DNA from: Lentisphaerota bacterium
Lineage (GTDB): Bacteria; Verrucomicrobiota; Lentisphaeria; Victivallales; Victivallaceae
DNA length: 64,000 nucleotides
Assembly (NCBI GenBank): GCA_015061525.1
Contig: SUWK01000001.1
Span: 1-64,000 of the forward strand
Direction: 5' to 3'
Position numbers and translations under genes: made by a program. The notes under the pieces were generated by a model that was given only the letters and a program-made list of their open reading frames with translations, was not told the DNA's origin and searched no databases. This document shows positions 18,233-27,797 of this stretch, piece by piece. How positions within the stretch are numbered: the first letter of the stretch is position 1; each line of letters opens with the position of its first letter.

Positions 18233-20035
18233 ATGATTGTGCCGATGAAAAAAGTGACGCTGATCGCGTTGCAGAATGAGCGTGAGTCTGCGCTTGCTTC
18301 TTTGCGTGATCTCGGCGTGATGCAGATAGAGCTTGAAGAGCGTTTTTCTTCAGAATCTTCTGCCGTTGCCGATCGTGTCAGCTTCCTGAAACGGATGTAT
18401 GATCTTCTGGAGCAGTATGCTGTTGAAAACAAAATGCTGCCGGCGAAAAAATCTGCTGTTCCGGCAATGGATGCTGCCAATGAAACTTATGCCAATGCAG
18501 AAAAGCGTGCTGCTGTTGAAAGCAAGCTCGTTGAGTTGTCGCGCCGTTTGGAGAATTTGGCTGTCTGGGGGGATTTTGATCGTTCTCTTCTGGAAAAATT
18601 GAAAAACAGTGGCGTCAATGTTTTCCTGTGTACAGCTGGAAATGTGGAATTTGAACAGCTTCGCAGACGTGATGATATCCAGTGTCATGTTATATCCCGC
18701 AGCAAAGGGAAAATCGCTTTCGCTGTAATTGCGATGGAAGATATTGATGAGTCCGGGCTGCCGGTTGTCAGACTTGATGAGAATGATGATCCGCGCAGAT
18801 TGAAAGAGAAGATCACCGCGTTAAAAAAAGAGCAGGATTCTCTTATTGAACGGCTGCATTTTCTTGCTGATAATCGTGGTTGCATTGCAGATGCATTGGT
18901 TGGTGAATGTGCGGCATTGGAATTTTGCCGGGTTCGAGATTCTCTTGCGGAACATGGTGCGGTTGCCGCTTTGACCGGTTTTGTCCCGACTCCGGAAATA
19001 GGGAAAATCAGCGAAGCTGCCAAAATCAACGGCTGGGGATTGCTGATCACAGACCCGGCGGATGATGAAGATGTACCGGTTTTGCTGAAGGACAATAAAT
19101 TTACCCGGATAATCAAGCCGCTTTTTGATTTTCTCGGTATTGTGCCGGGATATCGGGAAATTGATATATCCGGAGCTGTGCTGATATTTTTCACCATTTT
19201 TTATGCCATTATTATCGGTGATGCCGGTTACGGGATCATTTTCGGCGCAGCTTCTGTATGCGGATTGCTTGCCGGGAAAAAAATCCCGAAACTTGTGCCG
19301 CCTATGCGTTTGCTGTTGGTATTGAGCGTTGCTGCAACCATTTGGGGGGCTCTTTGCGGCAGTTGGTTCGGAATGTCGGTTATTCCTTTTACAGACAAAC
19401 CGTTTCCGGCACTGGCGTGTTTTCGGGATTTTGCTTCAAGTGCCGCAAAACAGGCGAATATTCAGTTTTTCTGTTTTGTACTGGCGGTTATACAGTTATC
19501 TGTTGGACGTATCTGGCGGGTTGTCAGGGAACGAAATTGGCGTGCTGCCGGACAGCATTTCGGCTGGATGTTGATCATTTGGGGGAATTTTTTCCTTACA
19601 GTTCGATTGATCGTCTATCCCGGAGAATTTCCCGGTTACATGTATATCCTTTATGGTACAGGATTGCTGTTGGTCATGGTATGCGGTGTCAACTGGAAAC
19701 AGGCATCAGATGTGTTCCAGTTCCCATTTGATATAATCGGCAGTTTTACAGATGTCTTGAGTTATATCCGATTGTTTGCTGTCGGACTTGCCGGTGCATG
19801 CATCGCCGGAAGTTTCAATGGAATGGCATTTGACCTTGCGCAAGTATCTGTATGGTTGTTGCCGGCGGGAATTATTGTTGCCTTGGTCGGACATGCGTTG
19901 AATATTGCTCTGGCGCTGCTCAGTGTACTGGTTCATGCGGTACGTTTGAATACGTTGGAGTTTTCCAATCATACAGGTTTGTCATGGAGTGGGCAAAGTT
20001 TTAATCCATTTAAATTAAATAAAAAAGAGGAGTAA
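18233..20035 (+). CDS. ntpI: V-type ATP synthase subunit I
   Basis: MIVPMKKVTLIALQNERESALASLRDLGVMQIE; FFTIFYAIIIGDAGYGIIF; DVLSYIRLFAVGLAGACIA. Confidence 0.92.
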   Translation: MIVPMKKVTLIALQNERESALASLRDLGVMQIELEERFSSESSAVADRVSFLKRMYDLLEQYAVENKMLPAKKSAVPAMDAANETYANAEKRAAVESKLVELSRRLENLAVWGDFDRSLLEKLKNSGVNVFLCTAGNVEFEQLRRRDDIQCHVISRSKGKIAFAVIAMEDIDESGLPVVRLDENDDPRRLKEKITALKKEQDSLIERLHFLADNRGCIADALVGECAALEFCRVRDSLAEHGAVAALTGFVPTPEIGKISEAAKINGWGLLITDPADDEDVPVLLKDNKFTRIIKPLFDFLGIVPGYREIDISGAVLIFFTIFYAIIIGDAGYGIIFGAASVCGLLAGKKIPKLVPPMRLLLVLSVAATIWGALCGSWFGMSVIPFTDKPFPALACFRDFASSAAKQANIQFFCFVLAVIQLSVGRIWRVVRERNWRAAGQHFGWMLIIWGNFFLTVRLIVYPGEFPGYMYILYGTGLLLVMVCGVNWKQASDVFQFPFDIIGSFTDVLSYIRLFAVGLAGACIAGSFNGMAFDLAQVSVWLLPAGIIVALVGHALNIALALLSVLVHAVRLNTLEFSNHTGLSWSGQSFNPFKLNKKEE

Positions 20036-20041
20036 AAAATT

Positions 20042-20497
20042 ATGGAAATGAGTTCAATGCAGGCATTGGCTATCGGTGTCGGTTATGTTGCTGTCGGTTT
20101 GGCTGCGGTCGGTTCTGCTATCGGAGCCGGTACTGCCGGTGCTGCCGCGATCGGGGCATGGAAAAAGTGTTATCAGCAGGGTAAAGCTGCACCGTTTTTG
20201 TTGATTGCAATGGTCGGTGCGCCGCTTTCACAGACGATTTATGCGATGTTGATGATGGTGCTTTCCAAACAGGCGATTGTGGAAAAACCCCAGTTCGCTC
20301 TGGCGTATATCTGTCTCGGTTTGCTCGGTGGTATAGCGCAGATGGTTTCAGCGATCTTTCAGGGCAAATGCGGAGCTAACGGTTGTGTTTCTTTTGCAGA
20401 AACCGGCAAAGGCTTTGCCAACTATCTGATCGTTCTCGGTGTGGTCGAAACCTGTGCTATCTTTGCATTGGTATTCTCTTTTATGGCGATGCCGTAA
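20042..20497 (+). CDS. ntpK: V-type ATP synthase subunit K (proteolipid)
   Basis: Two TM hairpins; GSAIGAGTAGAAAIGAWKK; VVETCAIFALVFSF. Confidence 0.92.
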   Translation: MEMSSMQALAIGVGYVAVGLAAVGSAIGAGTAGAAAIGAWKKCYQQGKAAPFLLIAMVGAPLSQTIYAMLMMVLSKQAIVEKPQFALAYICLGLLGGIAQMVSAIFQGKCGANGCVSFAETGKGFANYLIVLGVVETCAIFALVFSFMAMP

Positions 20498-20516
20498 GTT
20501 ATTGCAGATTTTTGTT

Positions 20517-20559
20517 ATGCCGCTTGGAAGAGAGTTTTTTCCGGCGGCATTTGTTTTTT
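20517..20559 (+). terminator. Putative terminator after ntpK
   Basis: atgccgc...gcggcat stem followed by a T-rich run. Confidence 0.5.
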
Positions 20560-20576
20560 ATGGAGTGGGAATATTT

Positions 20577-21560
20577 ATGAATCTATTGATAAATACCTCT
20601 ACAGATCCGGCATTCAATCTTGCTTTGGAAGAGTTGATAGCAGCAGAATATCCTTCTGAAGTTGTTATGCTCTGGCGTAATGCTCCTGCGATTATCGTTG
20701 GCAGAAATCAGAATACTGAAGCCGAAATCAATGCGGAGGCTGTTCGTGAACGCGGGATTAAGGTTGTCCGCAGAATTACCGGGGGAGGGGCTGTCTATCA
20801 TGATTTGGGGAATATCAATTACACGATCGCAGCCAATGGCCGGCAGCTTGATCAGGAAGCATTTGCCAGGAATGCCGAAATTATAATCAATGTTCTGCGA
20901 ACAATGGGGATTGATGCACGATTTCACGGGCGTAATGATATTCTGGTTGACGGGAGAAAAATTTCCGGGAGTGCAAAAAGTGTTTTGACCGACCGGACTT
21001 TATTTCATGGAACATTGCTTTTTGATGCTGATTTGACCGTTTTATCACAGGTTTTGACTCCGGATGAAGAAAAGATCCGTTCCAAAGGAATCAAGTCTGT
21101 CCGATCGCGGGTAGCTAACTTGAAGGAATATTTACCGGATTTGACCTCAGATGAATTTATGGCAAATTTGGGAACCGGACTTTTGCGGCTCATGCAGCTT
21201 GATGAAGTTACACCTGTTCCTGCAGATTTGATTGTGAAAGCAGAAAAACTTGCCGATGAAAAATACCGCCAATGGCAATGGAATTTCGGAACATTGATCG
21301 CTTACAGTTACCGTCACCGGGAGCGTTTCTCCTGCGGCAGCGTGGAAGTGCGTTTCAATGTAATAGACAACCGTATTGCAGATACGGTATTTTCCGGAGA
21401 TTTTTTCGGGAACCGTCCGGTCGCAGAATTGGCAGAAAAACTGAACGGCTCAATTCCCAGCTTTGATGAAATCGCCGGAAAATTGGCCGTTTCAGATGTT
21501 GCTGAATACATCAGCGGAATTACACCGGAAGAACTTTTGAAACTTTTCCGGTTAGGATGA
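20577..21560 (+). CDS. lplA: Lipoate--protein ligase
   Basis: MNLLINTSTDPAFNLALEEL; VGRNQNTEAEIN; VVRRITGGGAVYHDLGNINYT. Confidence 0.93.
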   Translation: MNLLINTSTDPAFNLALEELIAAEYPSEVVMLWRNAPAIIVGRNQNTEAEINAEAVRERGIKVVRRITGGGAVYHDLGNINYTIAANGRQLDQEAFARNAEIIINVLRTMGIDARFHGRNDILVDGRKISGSAKSVLTDRTLFHGTLLFDADLTVLSQVLTPDEEKIRSKGIKSVRSRVANLKEYLPDLTSDEFMANLGTGLLRLMQLDEVTPVPADLIVKAEKLADEKYRQWQWNFGTLIAYSYRHRERFSCGSVEVRFNVIDNRIADTVFSGDFFGNRPVAELAEKLNGSIPSFDEIAGKLAVSDVAEYISGITPEELLKLFRLG

Positions 21561-21565
21561 TTTGA

Positions 21566-22216
21566 TTATTTTAATATCAGTTCTGCAAAATATTCCGGAT
21601 AAGCAACGTTTGCAAGTGCCTGCGGATAACTGCTGATCTCCCGCTCGTTGTGAAATCTGGAGAAATTATGGCGTACTACCATGATAGTCCATTTTTCATC
21701 ATTTGTAAATTTGAAACCTTTTTCCCTGAAAATGGCTGCCGGAATTGCAATGTAAACATCCCATTTCCCGTTTCCGAGTTGATTCTCAACTGTGAAATCA
21801 GGGAATTTGGAACCGGGTTCCGGATAGAACATCCGTCCGGCCCCGGGGTGAAAGAAGCAGCTTTTTCTGCCGAAAGGATTGACTTGAAATTCCCAAAGGT
21901 AGGTTTCTTTCTCTGATTTGAGAAAAATTTGCAGCGCATCGCCCTGATTGCGCAGTGCATCCTGATCTTTTTTGGCTTCACTGAGAGTATCATTATCTTT
22001 CATCGACAGTGAAAGATAGAGGTTATCTTTATCATTTCTTACAGATACTATCGCTGGTTCTAACGGTTTGCGGTTGTAGTGTTCCGGTTTTTTGGCAATT
22101 ATACGGAATTCTTTGCCTGAGTTATCGCGGCCACCCAGTTGTCCGCGGATTATTTCAGTTGCATTTGAGGCAACAGAAACAAATGCTATCGCAGCAAAAA
22201 CAGTGATTTTTTTCAT
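21566..22216 (-). CDS. Secreted CBM9-like protein
   Basis: Signal peptide; LYLSLSMKDNDTLSEAKKDQDALRNQGDALQIFLKSEKETYLWEFQVNPFG. Confidence 0.7.
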   Translation of the reverse strand: MKKITVFAAIAFVSVASNATEIIRGQLGGRDNSGKEFRIIAKKPEHYNRKPLEPAIVSVRNDKDNLYLSLSMKDNDTLSEAKKDQDALRNQGDALQIFLKSEKETYLWEFQVNPFGRKSCFFHPGAGRMFYPEPGSKFPDFTVENQLGNGKWDVYIAIPAAIFREKGFKFTNDEKWTIMVVRHNFSRFHNEREISSYPQALANVAYPEYFAELILK

Positions 22217-22245
22217 AATATTACATTCTCCTTGTCAGTGATAAA

Positions 22246-23010
22246 TTATTTGAGTATTTCCATTTTTGCATAATATTCTGTCGCATGATAACCGCCGAAC
22301 GCTTGAGGGAAACAGGAAAGTTCCTGCGCTGGCATATATCGTGAGGCATTGTACCGTGATGAAAAAATCAGCCACTCTTCTCCTGGTGCAAAAAGAACTG
22401 TTCCTGCCGGATGTGATTTGGTAATATGTGGGCGGTTCAATTCAGATAATGGAACAGCTACCACTGTAATGCATGAGTGATCCCGGTCTGAGGGATCATT
22501 GAATGTACCGTTTACCTTTGAATAAACCTTTATACCGACATCCTGATGAGTGAAACTGGATGGTAAACCGACGGTGGATCTGGATGTGAAATAAAAACGG
22601 GTCTGGAGATTATTCGGGGTCCCGTAAATTTCCCAGTAATAGTTTGCATTTGCCGGTTTGATAAAGACTTCAAGTAAATCTCCCTGTTGGTAAAAATGTC
22701 CGCCGTCCTTTTTGGCAGTTGTCATAATATCTGAATCAATCATGTCAGCACGGATATAAAAGTATTTACTGTCATAGAGATATTTGACTGATGCCTGTTC
22801 CTGCGGAAGACGTCTGATATCCATTGTGGTATAGATCAACTTCAAAAATCTGTGAGACGGAACATTATTCCAAACCGGATCATCAATGATATTCTTGTGA
22901 TCAAGATCTGAAACTTTTTTGATTTGAAGTACCGGGCGGAAGGTCGGCTGTGCTGCAGACACTGCAATGCTGCACAAAAAAAGGATAAATACCCATCTCT
23001 TTATTTTCAT
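22246..23010 (-). CDS. Secreted CBM9-like protein, paralog of 21566-22216
   Basis: Signal peptide; FYIRADMIDSDIMTTAKKDGGHFYQQGDLLEVFIKPANANYYWEIYGTPNN. Confidence 0.7.
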   Translation of the reverse strand: MKIKRWVFILFLCSIAVSAAQPTFRPVLQIKKVSDLDHKNIIDDPVWNNVPSHRFLKLIYTTMDIRRLPQEQASVKYLYDSKYFYIRADMIDSDIMTTAKKDGGHFYQQGDLLEVFIKPANANYYWEIYGTPNNLQTRFYFTSRSTVGLPSSFTHQDVGIKVYSKVNGTFNDPSDRDHSCITVVAVPLSELNRPHITKSHPAGTVLFAPGEEWLIFSSRYNASRYMPAQELSCFPQAFGGYHATEYYAKMEILK

Positions 23011-23012
23011 TT

Positions 23013-23573
23013 TTATTTTTCTCCTGATTTTTGGGACGGCAGAACCCGCAGCGTAATGATTTTACTTGACAGTTTCAACGACTTGAGATTCATTTCTGCT
23101 TTAACGAAGTACCGTCGTTCCATCCCCGGTGAGACTTTCAGATGTTGAATAAATTCCAGATTTTTATTGATCAATGCTTTGTTTCCCGGCAGCAATGTCA
23201 TGGGATAGTGCATCACCGGTTGAGTAAGCTCGAAATCCAGTTTTGTCCAGGCTTCCGGATGCGGTTCTTTCATGCCTGTCAACCACGGCTGTACAAAAAC
23301 AGTGATATTATCCTGTTCTTTGGCATACCACTCGGGAATTGATATCGCCTGGGAACCATTGTTGCTCAATGCGAATATCAAAGAACCGCTTTTGCCTGCA
23401 TAAAGATATGTTTTACTCAACAATTGCAAAGACAAATTATCTGCAGGAACCGGTGCGTATTTTACTTTCCCGTCAGGCACTCCCATCGCCATTTTCATTT
23501 TGGGAACTTGCGGTTGTGACACGCATCCGCATGCCAATAAGAGCAGTGCCGGAACAAATTTAATCATTTTCAT
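23013..23573 (-). CDS. Putative lipoprotein, unknown function
   Basis: MKMIKFVPALLLLACGCVSQP lipobox. Confidence 0.7.
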   Translation of the reverse strand: MKMIKFVPALLLLACGCVSQPQVPKMKMAMGVPDGKVKYAPVPADNLSLQLLSKTYLYAGKSGSLIFALSNNGSQAISIPEWYAKEQDNITVFVQPWLTGMKEPHPEAWTKLDFELTQPVMHYPMTLLPGNKALINKNLEFIQHLKVSPGMERRYFVKAEMNLKSLKLSSKIITLRVLPSQKSGEK

Positions 23574-25390
23574 TACAAATCCTTTCCTGTTTGCCGGTTT
23601 GAGTTTTGCAGTTTTATTAAGATGTTCATTTTTTCATCATCGGAGGTGGCAAGACGCAGTTTTGCCAGTAAATCATTTTCATTTTGTTTGCGATGCAGTC
23701 TATTGAATTCATCAATCGCATCTTTCAGTGCCTGCTCCAAACGAGCAGGGGGGAATGTCGCAGGTTGATGGATAACTTTGCTTACCTCCGGAGAGGGGGT
23801 TTCCAGCAACAGATTTTTTAATTCATCCGGCAGAGCTTCCATCTCATCATTGAGTGCAGCGTTGATTGCCATATTCAGGGCTTTGCCAACTGGAGTATCA
23901 GTTGGCAGTTTTTCCGGCGGAATCGCTTCTGCCATGGCACGCCCGCAGTTGATGTCAGATACTGCAAGCTCCAGCAGCGTGATGAGTGCCGCGTCTGCTT
24001 TCCGGTGCTTTACAGGCTGTGGAGACGGAATGGTCGGCGTATTATCTCCGGTGGAAAAGGTATTCGCTCTGATCGCGCCGGAGAGTTCTGCATTCATTGC
24101 ACTTTCGCTGATTTCCAGAATTTTTGCAGCTTCTCTTGTATAAACTTCAAGTTCAACCTGATTATTAATGAGTTTGAGAAATGACGCGACGAATGCTGCT
24201 GCCTGACTTCTGCCTACCGGCGAGACGATATCAAATTTTTCCGGCAGTGTTTCACGGAGAATCTCCATCCACGAAACCGTATTCTCAAGAGCATTTTTCA
24301 GGGCAACCGTTCCACCGTTGGCGTATAACTCATCCGGGTCTTTCCCGCCGGGTATTTGCAGTACCCGCAACTCAACAGATAATGGCAGCAGAATTTCCGC
24401 TGCCCGCAAAACCGCCTTGCGTCCGGCGTTGTCTGCATCGAACGCAAGAACAAGGTTCCGGGAATAACGACGGATTATTCTTGCCTGATCAGCAGTAAAA
24501 GCTGTTCCCAACGGTGCTACTGCACAATCAAAACCTGCCCGGTGAAAGGCAATTGCATCCAACTGACCTTCGCAGAGGATAGCTTGTTTCAATCTGCCGA
24601 TACCTTGTCTGGCTTGCGGCAAAGCGTACAGCAGATGTCCTTTGTGAAACACCGGTGTTTCCGGAGTGTTGACATACTTTCTGCCGTCAAGCGGTTTGGG
24701 TTCCAGAGAACGTGCACTGAATCCTACCGGTTTACCTTGTTCATTTTCAATTGTAAATGCAAGACGTCCTTTGAATTGATCGTAGATATTACCGGTACCC
24801 TCTTTGCGGCGCAAAATTCCGGCTGTAAGCATATCTTCATCTGAAAACCCCATAGAGCGACCATAATCCCGGCAGGCTGTCCAACTGTCTGGAACTGCAC
24901 CTATATGAAATTTTTCTACAACATCTCTTGGCACATTACGCTTTTTCAGATATTCAGCAGCAGGAGAACGGGGATTGTCACGGAGATAGCGGCAGAAGAA
25001 ATTGCTGAATTCTCCATTTACTGCAATCAAACGTTCTCTTTCACTGCGCTTTCCCGGATCTTGAACTTTACCATCTTGTTTTTCCGGTATCACCACTCCA
25101 CATCTGGTCGCGAGTATTTGTGCAGCATTGAGGAAATCCAGGTTCTCTTTGTCCATGAAAAAACGGAACACATCTCCGCCTTTTCCACAACCGAAACAAT
25201 GGAAACTCTGACGTGCTGTATCTACGTGAAAGGAGGGCGTTTTTTCTTGATGAAAAGGGCACAATCCTTTCAAACTGGATGAGCCAGAACGTTTCAATTG
25301 GACACCGCAGCTGCTGATAACATCACTGATATCACAACGATGCCGGATCTCTTCAATAACTTCTTTACTCAAATCGAGCATAGGAGGCAT
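23573..25390 (-). CDS. dnaG: DNA primase
   Basis: CHC2 zinc finger CPFHQEKTPSFHVDTARQSFHCFGCGKGGDVFRF; Toprim ILCEGQLDAIAFHRAG, LAFDADNAGRKA. Confidence 0.96.
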   Translation of the reverse strand: MPPMLDLSKEVIEEIRHRCDISDVISSCGVQLKRSGSSSLKGLCPFHQEKTPSFHVDTARQSFHCFGCGKGGDVFRFFMDKENLDFLNAAQILATRCGVVIPEKQDGKVQDPGKRSERERLIAVNGEFSNFFCRYLRDNPRSPAAEYLKKRNVPRDVVEKFHIGAVPDSWTACRDYGRSMGFSDEDMLTAGILRRKEGTGNIYDQFKGRLAFTIENEQGKPVGFSARSLEPKPLDGRKYVNTPETPVFHKGHLLYALPQARQGIGRLKQAILCEGQLDAIAFHRAGFDCAVAPLGTAFTADQARIIRRYSRNLVLAFDADNAGRKAVLRAAEILLPLSVELRVLQIPGGKDPDELYANGGTVALKNALENTVSWMEILRETLPEKFDIVSPVGRSQAAAFVASFLKLINNQVELEVYTREAAKILEISESAMNAELSGAIRANTFSTGDNTPTIPSPQPVKHRKADAALITLLELAVSDINCGRAMAEAIPPEKLPTDTPVGKALNMAINAALNDEMEALPDELKNLLLETPSPEVSKVIHQPATFPPARLEQALKDAIDEFNRLHRKQNENDLLAKLRLATSDDEKMNILIKLQNSNRQTGKDL

Positions 25391-25396
25391 CCGTTT

Positions 25397-26170
25397 TTAT
25401 CTGCTGTTCAAAAGCCGTTTGCTGCGGGTACGTGCCAGTGCGGTTTTTCCGGGATCGTATCCGGCAGTTTTTTCGTAATATTGCACGAAGCGTTTATACA
25501 GGAGACCGGCTTCAACATCACGATGTCCGGTCTTTTCCACGAAAGCCGCAATTTGGAAAAGCAACTCAGGATTATCTTTGATACTGTAGTCCCATGCTTT
25601 CATCATACTCCGGTAGGCTTCTTCTTTTTTTTCTGAACGGTCAAGATAAATACCACGCAAATAATATGCCCTGCCGGTGTCGGCGTTGGACAGCTTTGAT
25701 TTCAATACCAATTGATCCAAATATTTACCGGCAGTGGATTCATTGTTTACGACTCCGAGATTGCAAAGCAAAATCAGGGTGTTGATATCTCCCGGGCGCA
25801 ATATGATGGCGTTTTCAAGCACCGAGTACGCTTCTCCATAACGTTTTTCATCTTTTGAGTAAAGCCTGCCGAGAGTGTACAATGCTGCAAAATCTTGAGG
25901 ATTGCTTTTGGCACACTGTCTGGCAAGATCTACTGCTTTATCCATCTGACCACTGTTTTCAAATGAAAGAATCTGCAGAATCACCGGCGAAACTGCAGCC
26001 GGATTTTCTTCGGAAAGCTGAATTGCTATCTGTTCGGCTTCCTGCCAGTTCCCTTGTTTGACTTTTTTGACAGCATCAACCAGTTTACTGTTGGCAGATG
26101 AATCATCAAAACAGCCGAATCCGGCAAATGCGATTGAAAAAAACGCTAAAAACATATTTATTTTTTTCAT
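25397..26170 (-). CDS. TPR-repeat putative lipoprotein
   Basis: FAGFGCFDD lipobox; TPR-like helices. Confidence 0.75.
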   Translation of the reverse strand: MKKINMFLAFFSIAFAGFGCFDDSSANSKLVDAVKKVKQGNWQEAEQIAIQLSEENPAAVSPVILQILSFENSGQMDKAVDLARQCAKSNPQDFAALYTLGRLYSKDEKRYGEAYSVLENAIILRPGDINTLILLCNLGVVNNESTAGKYLDQLVLKSKLSNADTGRAYYLRGIYLDRSEKKEEAYRSMMKAWDYSIKDNPELLFQIAAFVEKTGHRDVEAGLLYKRFVQYYEKTAGYDPGKTALARTRSKRLLNSR

Positions 26171-26183
26171 ATTTTCCCCATTA

Positions 26184-27029
26184 TTATTTTGAACTGTATT
26201 TTTTTCTTATCATGCTCAGTATGTAAGCGATTCCCGCCAATACAACGATAGTTGGTCCGGATGGCAGGGCCAACAGACAGCTCAACAACAATCCGGCGGT
26301 AATGAATAATGCATTGTAAAACGCTGACAGGATCATCGTTGTCCGCAAATGTGCGGTACAGCATGCTGCTGCGGCAGATGGCAGTGTTAATAAAGCAATG
26401 ACCAGCATTATTCCGACCAGATTTATCAACAGAACAATTGTAAGCGCAGTTAAAACCAGCAGTCCGATATAGAGTGCCGTAACCTTTATCCCACGCAATT
26501 TTGCAAATGTATCATCAAAACTCATTGCCAGCAACGCCGGAAAGAAGATTATTGTTGGAATCAGGATTATCGCATCAAGGATCAGTGTCATATAAGTATC
26601 ATTTGAGGTGAGCAGCAGAATACTGCCGAAAAGATATCCCTGCCAATCAACATACCCCGGTGTGCGGTCAAGGAACAATAAGCCGATTGACATTCCGATT
26701 GCCCATACTGCTCCAATGATAGTATCTTCTCTTTCTTTTGCATATATACTGACGATCCCGACTGCAACCGCGGCTGCCACTGCCCCGATAACAGCACCCA
26801 GAGTCGGAGTGAACCATTGCCATAAGCATACCCGCTGCAGAAAAAGAGCCAACCCGAAACCACCGAGGGCAGCATGAGTGCTGGCACCGGCAAGAGAAGA
26901 TATTCTGCGGGTGACGACCATTGTGCCGATTACGCCGAGGGCAGGGGACAGGCACAAACCGGTCAATATCGCAAAACGGAGAAAGCTCCATTCCGGCGCA
27001 AAAAGAATATCTTTGAATTCAAGCATCAA
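26184..27029 (-). CDS. znuB: Metal (Zn/Mn) ABC transporter permease
   Basis: ABC-3 family: FLRFAILTGLCLSPALGVIGTMVVTRRISSLAGASTHAALGGFGLALFL. Confidence 0.85.
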   Translation of the reverse strand: MMLEFKDILFAPEWSFLRFAILTGLCLSPALGVIGTMVVTRRISSLAGASTHAALGGFGLALFLQRVCLWQWFTPTLGAVIGAVAAAVAVGIVSIYAKEREDTIIGAVWAIGMSIGLLFLDRTPGYVDWQGYLFGSILLLTSNDTYMTLILDAIILIPTIIFFPALLAMSFDDTFAKLRGIKVTALYIGLLVLTALTIVLLINLVGIMLVIALLTLPSAAAACCTAHLRTTMILSAFYNALFITAGLLLSCLLALPSGPTIVVLAGIAYILSMIRKKYSSK

Positions 27030-27793
27030 TTATCATGCTCCTTCTTACAGTGACAGAAACATGAATGATCATGCTTTATCATATTTACATGGTGATGGTA
27101 AACTTCATTGGCTGCTTCAGCCGTAAAATCGGTTGCCTGATGAAGAGTTACCGAACGGTTCACACAAATTACCAAATCTGTTTCCCGGTTTACAAAACCC
27201 ATATCATGGGAAACGGTGATAACGGTCATTTGTTTTCTCAATTCATTTAACGTTGCATAAAATTTTTCTTCGGCACCCGGATCAATATTGGCAGTCGGTT
27301 CATCAAGCAGCAGCAACTCCGGATCCCCTGCCAGAGCGCGTGCGATAAGTACACGCTGACGCTGTCCTCCGGATAAGCCCGCAAATGATCGGTCTGCAAG
27401 ATCGGCTATCCCGACCGTTTCCAATGCCTGCAGTGCTTTCTGACGGTCTTTTTTGCTATGCCGGAAAAAGGTGAATGGGGTTATTCTGCCCATCATTGCC
27501 ACTTCCAATACGCTGGCCGGAAATGAGGCATCCAACTGATGGTATTGAGGCATATACCCGATCCGGGAGCGGGATTTTACCGGCGTTTTACCGGCGATCC
27601 GTATCGTTCCGGTCGTGGGGGAAAGCAAACCGAGCATCAGTTTCAATAATGTGCTTTTGCCGCCGCCGTTGGGCCCTACTATACAACCTGAAGAGCCGCT
27701 GGGAATGCAGAAGGATACATCTTTAAGAACGGTAATACCCGGAGTGTAACCAAAAGACATATTCCGGATCTCAATGATAGGGGGAGTTGCCAT
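27026..27793 (-). CDS. znuC: Metal ABC transporter ATP-binding protein with Cys/His-rich tail
   Basis: GPNGGGKSTLLK, LSGGQRQRVLIARAL, LLLDEPTANID; tail VYHHHVNMIKHDHSCFCHCKKEHDN. Confidence 0.9.
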   Translation of the reverse strand: MATPPIIEIRNMSFGYTPGITVLKDVSFCIPSGSSGCIVGPNGGGKSTLLKLMLGLLSPTTGTIRIAGKTPVKSRSRIGYMPQYHQLDASFPASVLEVAMMGRITPFTFFRHSKKDRQKALQALETVGIADLADRSFAGLSGGQRQRVLIARALAGDPELLLLDEPTANIDPGAEEKFYATLNELRKQMTVITVSHDMGFVNRETDLVICVNRSVTLHQATDFTAEAANEVYHHHVNMIKHDHSCFCHCKKEHDN

Positions 27794-27797
27794 AATC

